The notes beneath the pieces were generated by a model. That model had not been told where the DNA came from, did no database searches, and saw only the letters and a list, made by a program, of their open reading frames with translations. The position numbers and the translations under genes were made by a program. DNA of 48,286 bases from assembly GCA_021732285.1 (NCBI GenBank), contig JAKFVH010000223.1, positions 1-48,286 on the forward strand. The letters run 5' to 3'. Source of the stretch: Reyranella sp. (GTDB taxonomy: Bacteria; Pseudomonadota; Alphaproteobacteria; Reyranellales; Reyranellaceae). Below, in pieces: positions 13,719 to 21,308 of the stretch; position 1 is the first letter of the stretch, and each line of letters starts with the position of its first letter.

Positions 13719-13880
13719 CTAGTAGTGCGTCCTGTCGAGGCGTCGACGTGCCTCCTCGACCCTACGCTCAATCGCTTCGTCTTCCGGTTTCGGCGGACGT
13801 ATCAGTTTCGTCAGCCACACAACGGCAGGCACGCCCAGCACCATGGCGAAGACCGCGATGATGACTAATGCCGTATACAT
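13719..13880 (-). CDS. 53-residue single-pass membrane protein
   Basis: The sequence MYTALVIIAVFAMVLGVPAV then VWLTKLIRPPKPEDEAIERR encodes one transmembrane helix (about 4-25), a proline-rich turn, and a charged helix ending RRLDRTHY. It lies 40 nt after the binding-protein gene stop and 24 nt before the deaminase start, on the same strand, so it sits inside the apparent importer-deaminase operon. The layout resembles small accessory proteins found next to transporters, but no function can be assigned. No strong Shine-Dalgarno sequence is visible, so the start is less certain. Confidence 0.5.
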   Translation of the reverse strand: MYTALVIIAVFAMVLGVPAVVWLTKLIRPPKPEDEAIERRVEEARRRLDRTHY

Positions 13881-13920
13881 CGGTATCTGTCGTGCGGCGT
13901 ACCCCGTCCGCGCGCGGTTG

Positions 13921-15300
13921 TCACTTCTGATACTGCTCGAACAGCTGCTTGATCCGTTTGGCCGCTTCGTCGGTGGCCTGTTCTGCGGTCATGTTGCGTT
14001 GCGTGATATTGGCTTCCGCCTGCGGCCAGATCTGCTCGGACAGCACGGCCGAATAGGCGGGGTTGTAGGACATCCACCACGGCACCGTCGGCTTGGTCAG
14101 CCCCATATCCACCGCAACCTGGCGGTGCGGGTCCTTCGGGTCGGTCCAGTACGGATCGTTCTTCACGATGGAGGCCATCACCGGCAGGTAGCGAGCGCGG
14201 GTTTCCTTCAGATAGGCGTTGAGGTTCGCCGGCTGGATGAAATCACGCAACAACGCCCTGGCGGCGTCCACGTTCTTCGACCCCTTCGGGATGATGGTGG
14301 GGGCAATCGCCAGCACGCTCGGCACCGGCTTGCCGTCATTGCCCAGGGGGACGCCTCGGGTGATGATCTCCTTGTAGTAGAGATCGGGCTTGTCCATCTG
14401 CGCCGCGGCAATGGAGATGGTGGCGTTGGGCGTCATCACGATCTGTTTGGCGAAGAAGGCGTTGTTGTTGTCGACATCGCCCCAGTTGATCGCACCCGGC
14501 GGCACATAGCCTTTCTTGAACGGCGTCGTCAGCCGCTCCAGCGTCGTGATCGCCGCCTTGCGCACGGCGGGATCGTCGATATTCAGCTTGCCATCCGGCA
14601 TGACGATGCCGACGCCGCCATAGCTGACCAGGAACTGGTGAAACAGATTGCCGGCATCCGCCTCCTTCGCCGCCATCGAATAGCCGAGGCCAAAAATACG
14701 CTTGCCCTTGGAGCGCAGCTTGTCCTGCACGGTCTGGAAGAAATCGTAGAACTTGTCCTGCGTGCCCGGCATGTCGGTCGCGCTGAAGCCGGCGTCCTCC
14801 AGCAACGGCAGCCAGACCGAATTCATCAGCGAGGAGGCTTTGGTCGGCACGCCGTAATACGAATATTTCTTCTGCTTGGCGTTATAGAGGCGCGCGGAGA
14901 TCAGCGCGGTTTCCGTGAACTCGGCCTTCTGCGATTCCACGACATCGGAGACATCCTCCAACTGATCGTTCCAGGCCGCGCGCGGCACCAGGAAGCGGTC
15001 GCCGGTGACGGTGTGCACCACATCGGGCACGTCGCCCACCTGCATGCCGGCGATCAGCTTGGTGATCACGTCCGGCCCGTTCATGATGGTCAGATTGACC
15101 TTGGTGTTGTTGCGCTTTTCCCAGTCCGCCATCCAGGCGATCACGGCATCGTTTTCGGCCTTGTAGAAACCCTGGGTCCACCAGACCGTGAGTTCGCCGG
15201 CCGCCCTGGCGCGGCGTGGCGTCAGGCCTGTGCCCGCCGTGACCGCGGCACCCGCCGCACTTGCGCCAACCAACGCCCGCCGCCGTGTAATGCGCTTCAT
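13921..15300 (-). CDS. ABC transporter extracellular binding protein, family 1 (sugar type)
   Basis: A 459-residue periplasmic binding protein with a twin-arginine-like signal (MKRITRRRALVGASAAGAAV) ending near RARAAG, then mature sequence ELTVWWTQGFYKAENDAVIA. The WW...F segment, NLTIMNGPDVITKLIAG and GVPTKASSLMNSV are typical of family 1 solute-binding proteins for sugars and polyols. It should capture a solute for the two permeases encoded upstream (15339-17098). No ATPase gene is adjacent, so a shared MsmX/UgpC-like ATPase from elsewhere is needed. The adjoining deaminase gene makes a nucleoside or aminosugar ligand worth considering; this is inference. Confidence 0.85.
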   Translation of the reverse strand: MKRITRRRALVGASAAGAAVTAGTGLTPRRARAAGELTVWWTQGFYKAENDAVIAWMADWEKRNNTKVNLTIMNGPDVITKLIAGMQVGDVPDVVHTVTGDRFLVPRAAWNDQLEDVSDVVESQKAEFTETALISARLYNAKQKKYSYYGVPTKASSLMNSVWLPLLEDAGFSATDMPGTQDKFYDFFQTVQDKLRSKGKRIFGLGYSMAAKEADAGNLFHQFLVSYGGVGIVMPDGKLNIDDPAVRKAAITTLERLTTPFKKGYVPPGAINWGDVDNNNAFFAKQIVMTPNATISIAAAQMDKPDLYYKEIITRGVPLGNDGKPVPSVLAIAPTIIPKGSKNVDAARALLRDFIQPANLNAYLKETRARYLPVMASIVKNDPYWTDPKDPHRQVAVDMGLTKPTVPWWMSYNPAYSAVLSEQIWPQAEANITQRNMTAEQATDEAAKRIKQLFEQYQK

Positions 15301-15338
15301 CTTGTTTTCCTCCCCCCAACGCCCAATGGACGCCGCGT

Positions 15339-16190
15339 TCAGCCCTTTACGCCGCCCATGGTCAGGCCGCCGTGCATCTTGCGGCGGAAACCGTAGTAGA
15401 TGAGCAAGGGCGGAATGGCGTAGACGATTGCCGCCGCCATCAGGTAATTCCAGGGCGCCTCGTCGCCGACCAGGAATTTACCGAGTGTCACCGGCACGGT
15501 GATGACCTTGCCGCCCGACAGCAGCAGGAACGCATACAGATATTCGTTCCACGACAGCAGCAGCGCATAGGTGCCGATCGCCACCAGAGCGGGGGCCATC
15601 AGTGGAAGATAGATGCGGAAGAAGACTTGCAGCGGCGAGGCACCGTCGATGCGCGCCGCCTCATCGAGCTCGAACGGGATCGAGGCGCCGTATTGCTGGA
15701 AAATGAAAATCGCATAGGGCGTGGCGAAGGTCACTTCGACCGCGATCACCGCGATCGGATTGTTGGTCAGGCCATACTTGCCCATGATGCCGTAGAACGG
15801 GATGGCCAGGAACGACATCGGGATCACATAGGTCAGTAGCGCCGCATTGGTCAGCATCCAGCCACTGCGGATGCGCATCCGGCTGATGGTGAAACTGGTC
15901 AGGGAGCCGATCGCCAGGACCAGAAACGCGACAGTGATGCCAATGAAAAAACTGTTGCCCATCTGGTTCCAGAACGTCTCCAGCAGCCAGAAGGTCTGGC
16001 GGAACACGACGCTGAACGCATGCGGGCTGGGCGCGATCGGGAAGACGGAGGTGCTGAGCACCTCCTCCTTTTCCTGGATGGACACGCGGATGATGTTGTA
16101 GATCGGCAGCAGCGTCCAAACCAGCAGCACCGCCGACAGCAACCACACGCCAATGCTGTCGATCACACGGGCCCGGCGTTGCGCGGTCAT
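15339..16190 (-). CDS. ABC transporter permease, MalG/UgpE type
   Basis: A 283-residue inner-membrane permease with six predicted helices and the EAA loop FELDEAARIDGASPLQVFFR, which contacts the ATPase. The N-terminus VIDSIGVWLLSAVLLVWTLL and the C-terminal MHGGLTMGGVKG are typical of MalG-type subunits (the second permease of sugar importers). Its start overlaps the stop of the MalF-type gene by 4 nt (ATGA), indicating coupled translation. The binding-protein gene follows 38 nt downstream. It should form a heterodimer with the 16187-17098 protein. Confidence 0.88.
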   Translation of the reverse strand: MTAQRRARVIDSIGVWLLSAVLLVWTLLPIYNIIRVSIQEKEEVLSTSVFPIAPSPHAFSVVFRQTFWLLETFWNQMGNSFFIGITVAFLVLAIGSLTSFTISRMRIRSGWMLTNAALLTYVIPMSFLAIPFYGIMGKYGLTNNPIAVIAVEVTFATPYAIFIFQQYGASIPFELDEAARIDGASPLQVFFRIYLPLMAPALVAIGTYALLLSWNEYLYAFLLLSGGKVITVPVTLGKFLVGDEAPWNYLMAAAIVYAIPPLLIYYGFRRKMHGGLTMGGVKG

Positions 16191-17098
16191 ATCGTGACCT
16201 CGCTGCGCCGCAGCTGGCGCATCAGCAGGATCACCAGCGGGATCAGCAGGGGCAGCGCCGTCAGCACCGTCGCCATGCCCAAATGGGGATCGCCCAGCTC
16301 GAAGGCGTTGCGGATGCCGAGCGTCGCGAGCACATGCGTCGACAGCGCCGGCCCGCCACCGGAGATGAAGCGCACGGCGTTGAAATCGCCCAGCGCCCAG
16401 ATGGTGGAGAGCATGGTGCAGACCAGGTACATCCCGGCCATCAGCGGCAGGGTCACGTACCTGAATTTCTGCAGCCGGCTCGCGCCATCGACTTCCGCGG
16501 CCTCATACAGCTCGAGCGAAACCGCCATGCGCCCGGCGAGGAAGATCAGGGTCCAGAAGGGCAGCCATTTCCAGATGTGGCCATAGATGACCGAACCCAA
16601 CGCGAAGCCGTGGCTGTCGAGCCAGGGCGGCCCGTCGACCTGCGCCACGTTCCAGATGATGTTGTTGATCAGCCCCCATTGCCCGTTCAGCATCCAGTTG
16701 ATCGACAGATAGCTCGGCAGCGCCGGCACCGCCCAGGGAAGCATGAAGATCAGCAGCAGGATCTTGGTCCACCAGCCCTTGCGCATGAAGAAGCCCGACA
16801 GCAGCAGCGCCAGCAGCAATTTCAGGTTCACGCCGAACAGCAGATAGATCAGCGTGTTCACCACCGTGCGCGGATAGACCGGATCGCTGAACAGCGAGCG
16901 ATAGCTGGCCGGATCGCTGCCCAGCCACAGCCCATAGCCGATCGGGTAGATCACGAAGGCCACGAATACCGCGACGTACGGAGTGACAAAGGCCAACGCC
17001 CAGAGCTTGTCGGCGGCAAATGTGCCACGTCGCCGCCGCGCCAGAGGCGTGGTGTTCGTGGTCGCGGCCGGGCTGTCGATCGAGGTCGTGACCACCAT
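16187..17098 (-). CDS. ABC transporter permease, MalF/UgpA type
   Basis: A 303-residue permease with six helices, the first beginning ALAFVTPYVAVFVAFVIYPI after a basic cytoplasmic tail, and the EAA loop VSLELYEAAEVDGASRLQKF. The C-terminus ILLMRQLRRSEVTI is cytoplasmic. It is the first gene of the apparent operon permease - permease - binding protein - 53-residue membrane protein - deaminase. The promoter should lie in 17099-17337. GGAGCCG lies just before the ATG at 17098. Substrate class (sugar-like) follows from the family; the true ligand is not known. Confidence 0.88.
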   Translation of the reverse strand: MVVTTSIDSPAATTNTTPLARRRRGTFAADKLWALAFVTPYVAVFVAFVIYPIGYGLWLGSDPASYRSLFSDPVYPRTVVNTLIYLLFGVNLKLLLALLLSGFFMRKGWWTKILLLIFMLPWAVPALPSYLSINWMLNGQWGLINNIIWNVAQVDGPPWLDSHGFALGSVIYGHIWKWLPFWTLIFLAGRMAVSLELYEAAEVDGASRLQKFRYVTLPLMAGMYLVCTMLSTIWALGDFNAVRFISGGGPALSTHVLATLGIRNAFELGDPHLGMATVLTALPLLIPLVILLMRQLRRSEVTI

Positions 17099-17337
17099 CG
17101 TACGGCTCCTTCCCAGTGGCCCCGCGTTCTGGCGCGCGGTGGCATTCCTGTCCGTTCGGCGAAGGCGGCCCCGTTCGTCGGGGCCTGCCTCTGCCGCTCA
17201 GTCTGAGTGCGAGTGTGGCAACTTGCCCAGTGCGACACAACCAATCCTGCCCGGGCGTCGCTGCATGTCCGCTTTGCCTCGAAAAAGCGGCTATCCCGGA
17301 TTGATGAGTACACGCCCTCGGTGAGCGCCGCTCGCGA
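17099..17337. other. Non-coding stretch upstream of the importer operon
   Basis: About 240 bp with no convincing gene. It should hold the promoter of the permease operon reading left. A hairpin with GGCCCCG (17167-17173) and CGGGGCC (17179-17185) around TTCGT is the only structure seen; it could be a leader structure. Plus-strand reading frames here look like chance frames. Confidence 0.4.
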
Positions 17338-17460
17338 TTACACGAGCGTTGGCAGGTCGAGCGCGATCACGTCCTCGGCCGAAAAGGCATCGCGCGCCAG
17401 CGCCACGCGGAACGGCGCATGGAACAGGCCGCGCGGCGCTTCCTGGAGGATGAGCGGCAC
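17338..17460 (-). CDS. 40-residue ORF, probable remnant of a larger gene
   Basis: Starting at a GTG 3 nt after the beta-lactamase-like stop, this frame reads MPLILQEAPRGLFHAPFRVA then LARDAFSAEDVIALDLPTLV and stops at 17338. It looks like the start of a larger protein that has been cut short, and codon use matches the neighbours. AGGACTGAGCG could serve as a ribosome binding site. I recognise no family and the frame might be chance. Confidence 0.3.
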   Translation of the reverse strand: MPLILQEAPRGLFHAPFRVALARDAFSAEDVIALDLPTLV

Positions 17461-17463
17461 CGC

Positions 17464-19080
17464 TCAGTCCTCCGCCTGTCCCTGCGCCTTCGCCCTGAAC
17501 CCGTTTGCCGACTCGATGCTGAGCTCGATGGTCTTGTCGCCAAACACGTGCGTCACTCGTGCCACGTCGTCGTTGCCGAGCGCCTGGACTTCTAGCACGA
17601 AGCTCGCGCCGTCGGCCGACCAGGCGCCGCGCGCGGCGCTCGGTCCGTAGGGCATGCGCCCGCCCACCGCGAAGCGGCCGTCGACGCCGATCGGCCCACC
17701 GAACCGGCCAACCGGAGCGTTAGGCGGACCGCCGTCGAGCTCGTACTCGTAGGACGGTTGGGGACCATCGAGCCTCAGGACGAGGGACTTGAGGCGCAGC
17801 GGATCGACGTTGGCGAACCGCCAGGTCTTGCCCGAGACGGCCTTGGCCATTGCCGGCGGGGCCCCACTGACGCTGCCGCTGGCCGGCGCCGGCTGCCCGG
17901 CGGCGGCCGCCTTCACCTGCTCGGCGAGCTCGGCCATCGCCGCGGGCTTGGCCGCGACGGCTCCGTCGGAGGTCACGGCGGCGGCGAGGTAGCTCACCAG
18001 CGTGTCGAAGCCGTAGCGCGGCGTGCTGACCACATTGCCGCTCGGGCCGACAAAGCGCTGCGAGCCGGTCACCACCGCCACGATGTCGAGCTTGGGCATC
18101 ACGACGATGAGCTGGCGGTGTTTGCCGACCGACATGAAGGTGTCGCGCCGCGTCATCAGCCAGAACTGGCGGCCGTAGCGCAGGTCGCTCGCCCAGCTCT
18201 CGCGCATGTCGATGTCGGCCTTGCGCACGCGCTCGATCCACGCCGCCGGCAGGATCTGCTTGCCCTCCCACAGGCCGCCGCGCAGCCAGAGATAGCCGAT
18301 CTTCGCCATGTCGCGCGGCTGCAGGTGGAGGCCCCAGCCGCCGGCCGTGACGCCCTGCGGGTCGGCCTGCCACAGCACGTCGTCGATGCCGAGCGGCCCG
18401 AACAGCTTCTCCCGCGCATAGTCGAGCGCGCTTTTGCCCGTGACCTTGCTCAGGATGGCCGACAGCAGATGGCTGTTGCCGCTGTTGTAGTAGAAGCGCG
18501 TGCCGGGCGCCGTCGCCATCGGTTGGTCGAGGACGAATTGCTGCCAGTCGGGGCTGCGCGCCATGGCGATGGCGGATTCGACGCCGCCGGTCAGGCCCTC
18601 CTGCCAGGCGAGCCCCGATGTCATGTCGAGCAGATGCTGGACCGTGATCGCCTTCTTGGCATCGTCGAGGTTGGCGCCGCTCCCGGTGGAGATGAGGCGG
18701 TTGGGAAAGAAATCCACGACCTTGCGGTCGGTGCTGTCGAGCAGGCCGTCGCCCAGCGCCATGCCGACCAGGGTGCTGACGACCGACTTGGTCGACGAGT
18801 AGATGTGGTGCTTCAGCCCGGCGCGGAAGGGCGCGTAGGTCGCCTCCAGCACGATCCGGCCGTGGCGCGTCACCAGCACGCTGTCCATGTCGTTGACGGC
18901 GCCGAACTCGACCAGGCGGGCGAGCCGCTCGGAGCTCATGCCCTGCTCCTCGGGCGAAGACACGGCCCAGCCGCGGGTCGGCCAGGGCTGCGTGGTTTGC
19001 TGGGCGGTCGCGAGCGGCGCTGAGAGCAGCGCCAACGTGGCCAGCAGGATCGCCAGAAGCGTGTTCGTGAGCCGATGCAT
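17464..19080 (-). CDS. Serine beta-lactamase-like hydrolase (class C / esterase type)
   Basis: A 538-residue exported protein with a signal peptide (MHRLTNTLLAILLATLALLS, cut near ATAQQ) and a beta-lactamase-superfamily domain. The nucleophile motif S-x-x-K is seen in IYSSTKSVVS, and Y-x-N in FYYNSGNSH. A third motif of the HTG/KTG type is not obvious; FVGPSGNVV stands in that region. The C-terminal 130 residues after an alanine-proline linker form a separate beta-rich domain (FANVDPLRLKSLVLRLDGPQ), as in DUF3471-like tails. Members include esterases, D-aminopeptidases and 6-aminohexanoate-dimer hydrolase (EstB/NylB-like), so antibiotic resistance should not be assumed. ATG 19080 is preferred to GTG 19089. 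Confidence 0.82.
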   Translation of the reverse strand: MHRLTNTLLAILLATLALLSAPLATAQQTTQPWPTRGWAVSSPEEQGMSSERLARLVEFGAVNDMDSVLVTRHGRIVLEATYAPFRAGLKHHIYSSTKSVVSTLVGMALGDGLLDSTDRKVVDFFPNRLISTGSGANLDDAKKAITVQHLLDMTSGLAWQEGLTGGVESAIAMARSPDWQQFVLDQPMATAPGTRFYYNSGNSHLLSAILSKVTGKSALDYAREKLFGPLGIDDVLWQADPQGVTAGGWGLHLQPRDMAKIGYLWLRGGLWEGKQILPAAWIERVRKADIDMRESWASDLRYGRQFWLMTRRDTFMSVGKHRQLIVVMPKLDIVAVVTGSQRFVGPSGNVVSTPRYGFDTLVSYLAAAVTSDGAVAAKPAAMAELAEQVKAAAAGQPAPASGSVSGAPPAMAKAVSGKTWRFANVDPLRLKSLVLRLDGPQPSYEYELDGGPPNAPVGRFGGPIGVDGRFAVGGRMPYGPSAARGAWSADGASFVLEVQALGNDDVARVTHVFGDKTIELSIESANGFRAKAQGQAED

Positions 19081-19179
19081 CGTGGCCACCGTCGTCGTGG
19101 GCCACGAGGCTACGGGCGACTGCGGATCCGTTCAACCGTCTGTTGTGGCCTCTTGTGAACGGCGCCACCCGGGAAATTC

Positions 19180-20166
19180 ATGCTATGCTCCCGACCCGTT
19201 TGGGAAGGGAAGCGCGCCCTGACATCGATCGACTTGCAGGCTGACGCTCACACGCGCCAGCAGCGGGCAAGAAGGCCAATCGGCCGCGGCAGCCTGCACA
19301 AGCTCATGCGGCGCAGATCGACCCTCGCCTTCCTGATGACCCTGCCGCTGTTCACGTTGATCCTCGGGCTGGTGGCCTATCCCACGGGCTTCGCGATCTA
19401 TCTTTCGATGCTCGACAGGAGCATGACCAGGTTCGTCGGGCTCGACAACTTCGCCTACCTGGTCAGTCGCGAGCGGTTCTGGATGGTCGTCTACCAGACC
19501 TGCGCGTTTGCCGTCATCGCCGTCGCCTTGAAGGCGTTCCTCGGCTTCGTGGCCGCCCATCTGGTGCACAACCTCCCGACCAAGGGCCAGCGCAAGTGGC
19601 GCGGCATGCTCCTGGTGCCGTGGGTGATTCCCGCGGCGATGAGCGTGCTCGGCTGGCGGTTGCTGTTCGAGCCGTCCTTCGGCGCCTTCAACTGGCTCCT
19701 CGAGCATCTCGGCATTGACCGCATCATTTGGCTCGGCGAGACCGGCTGGGCGCGCTTTTCCGTCGTCCTGGTGACCGTGTGGTTCGGCGCGCCGTTCTTC
19801 ATGGTCATGTATCTCGCGTCATTGAAGTCGGTGCCCGAGGAGCTCTACGAGGCGGCGGCGATCGACGGCGCCACCTGGTGGCAGCGCATCCGCTACGTGA
19901 CCTTCCCGATGATGCGCAACATCATCGCCCTCACCATGATCTTCTCCCTGATCGGCGGCTTCGCCGGCTTCACCATCGTGTCCGTGCTGACCAACGGTGG
20001 CCCCCTAGGAACGACCCAGGTGTTGGGCACGTCAGCGTTTCTCGTCGGCATCATGGGCGGCAATCTGCCGATGGGTGCCAGCGTATCGCTGTTCATGGTG
20101 CCGGTCCTGGCCGCGGCCGCGATCTATATCCTGCGCGGCGTCGCCAAACGGGGGAGTGAAGTCTGA
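19180..20166 (+). CDS. Orphan ABC sugar-type permease (MalF/UgpA-like)
   Basis: A permease of up to 328 residues with six helices beginning STLAFLMTLPLFTLILGLVA, and an EAA loop EELYEAAAIDGATWWQRIRY. It is complete, but no second permease, binding protein or ATPase is adjacent: the next gene is a convergent small membrane protein. It is not part of the minus-strand importer at 13921-17098, which already has its own MalF-type subunit. The start is unsure: ATG 19180 gives a 42-residue hydrophilic leader; an internal start at 19306 (MRRRSTLAF) would give the usual length. It may be a leftover of a partly deleted transporter operon or pair with distant genes. Confidence 0.8.
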   Translation: MLCSRPVWEGKRALTSIDLQADAHTRQQRARRPIGRGSLHKLMRRRSTLAFLMTLPLFTLILGLVAYPTGFAIYLSMLDRSMTRFVGLDNFAYLVSRERFWMVVYQTCAFAVIAVALKAFLGFVAAHLVHNLPTKGQRKWRGMLLVPWVIPAAMSVLGWRLLFEPSFGAFNWLLEHLGIDRIIWLGETGWARFSVVLVTVWFGAPFFMVMYLASLKSVPEELYEAAAIDGATWWQRIRYVTFPMMRNIIALTMIFSLIGGFAGFTIVSVLTNGGPLGTTQVLGTSAFLVGIMGGNLPMGASVSLFMVPVLAAAAIYILRGVAKRGSEV

Positions 20167-20176
20167 CGATACGTCG

Positions 20177-20518
20177 TCATGCGCCGGAGCTCACGGCCGG
20201 CTCGGTGTCTGGAATTTGCGCCAGCGCGCGAAGGGAGGCGAAGGCGATGCCGGAGACGGCGAACCAGATGGCGGCGCCAATCAGCCTGACGATCGATTCG
20301 GCGCGCTGGTCTGCAATCGCCGCCAGGCCGATCCACGACACACCGAGGACGAGGCCGAGCCACATCAAGGACCTGATATTCTTGCGGTAGGCGGCCAGGA
20401 ATTTGGGCCGGTCGCCGGCGAACTTCTTGTGCACCCAGCCTTTGCGGATCTTGCTCATCTCGAGCGGCATCCACACGCAAACGGCCAGTCCGGCAACCAT
20501 CGCAATCAGCTCGAGCAT
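20177..20518 (-). CDS. Small membrane protein of unknown function
   Basis: A 113-residue protein with an N-terminal hydrophobic helix (LELIAMVAGLAVCVWMPLEM), a basic loop (KIRKGWVHKKFAGDRPKFLA) and two further helices (about 50-68 and 78-98, IRLIGAAIWFAVSGIAFASL). The tail is hydrophilic. GGAGGACGCG directly before the ATG makes a strong ribosome binding site. It converges with the orphan permease, the stops being about 10 nt apart. I do not recognise a family. Confidence 0.65.
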   Translation of the reverse strand: MLELIAMVAGLAVCVWMPLEMSKIRKGWVHKKFAGDRPKFLAAYRKNIRSLMWLGLVLGVSWIGLAAIADQRAESIVRLIGAAIWFAVSGIAFASLRALAQIPDTEPAVSSGA

Positions 20519-20607
20519 CGCGTCCTCCGCGGGGAAGCCCGTCGCGATCCTGCGACACCGCCGCCCGGCACAATGTGCGGTTTGTCACCCCGGCCCGCCA
20601 ATATTTT

Positions 20608-20648
20608 CCCGGACGACCGCGCGCATCCTGCGCGCTCATGATCATGAG
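20608..20648. repeat. Partial copy of the palindromic repeat at 34081-34152
   Basis: CCGGAC at 20609-20614, then CCGCGCGCATCCTGCGCGC (20617-20635) and TCATGATCATGAG, closely match the left arm and centre of the element at 34081-34152 (CCGGACCGCGCGCATCCTGC...TCATGGATCATGAG). The right arm is missing. It is upstream of the small membrane protein gene. Confidence 0.65.
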
Positions 20649-20684
20649 GCAGGCGCCGGCTGGCACACGCCAAAGTAGTATTCC

Positions 20685-21221
20685 GTGACAAGGAGCAATC
20701 TAAAGCATTGCCATGGTTTCCACGCCTTGCAATCATGCCATCTGCCGCTGGCAGTTGTGGCGACCCGCACGTCTGTTCCGAGGTGGCTGTTGTCGAACCG
20801 CTCGTTCATCACAAGAGTTCTGAGCTGGCTGGTCGGTTTGTCAGCAATTCTTTGTGTGTTGTGGTTCCTGCTGATATGGGCGTTCGAATGGTACAGATCC
20901 GGGGTCTGCTACCGCGAAGTGCTCGCAGACATCTCCCATGTTTCCGGCTTCAACTTTGAAGTCTTCGCAGAAGACTGCTGGCATAACCCGGAGGTTGGCG
21001 TCTTCGTCTACAAGCGCGGCCAAAGCAGCAAGACACTTCTCTTCTTGTATGACACTATCGAGGCGCCCACCATTGCACCTCTCGACGATCACACAATTCA
21101 AATCAGTCTAGGTGACATCGGCGCGATCTTTTGCCGAAACGACAAGTGGCAGGGCTTCACGATCAAGTACGATATCCGCAGTGTTCAATATCCGCGGCAG
21201 GACGTCCGCCAATGCCAGTGA
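20685..21221 (+). CDS. Hypothetical membrane-anchored protein, lower G+C
   Basis: An open frame of up to 178 residues with one hydrophobic helix (VLSWLVGLSAILCVLWFLLI) followed by a roughly 110-residue soluble domain with four cysteines (SGVCYREVLADIS, EDCWHN, AIFCRND, VRQCQ). The domain should lie outside the membrane if the short N-terminus is inside. Base composition is lower in G+C than the flanks, suggesting transfer. The start is uncertain: GTG 20685 is the longest, but a TTG at about 20790, behind GAGGTGGC, places the helix near the N-terminus and is more likely. I do not recognise the family. Confidence 0.5.
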   Translation: MTRSNLKHCHGFHALQSCHLPLAVVATRTSVPRWLLSNRSFITRVLSWLVGLSAILCVLWFLLIWAFEWYRSGVCYREVLADISHVSGFNFEVFAEDCWHNPEVGVFVYKRGQSSKTLLFLYDTIEAPTIAPLDDHTIQISLGDIGAIFCRNDKWQGFTIKYDIRSVQYPRQDVRQCQ

Positions 21222-21308
21222 GGGCACCGGTGGCCTCCATCGGCAGTGCCTAGAAGGTCGCTGCTGCCGTTGCGCCGCATCGTCCATTCGCGAACCGACG
21301 AGAATGGG

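Noticed and set aside
17206-17650. Plus-strand frame of 147 residues over the non-coding stretch and end of the beta-lactamase-like gene
   Set aside because: No ribosome binding site, overlaps a real gene, low-quality composition.
17464-19080. Reading the beta-lactamase-fold protein as an antibiotic-resistance gene
   Set aside because: SxxK and YxN are shared with esterases and peptidases, the third beta-lactamase motif is not clear, and the long C-terminal domain argues for an esterase/NylB-like enzyme.
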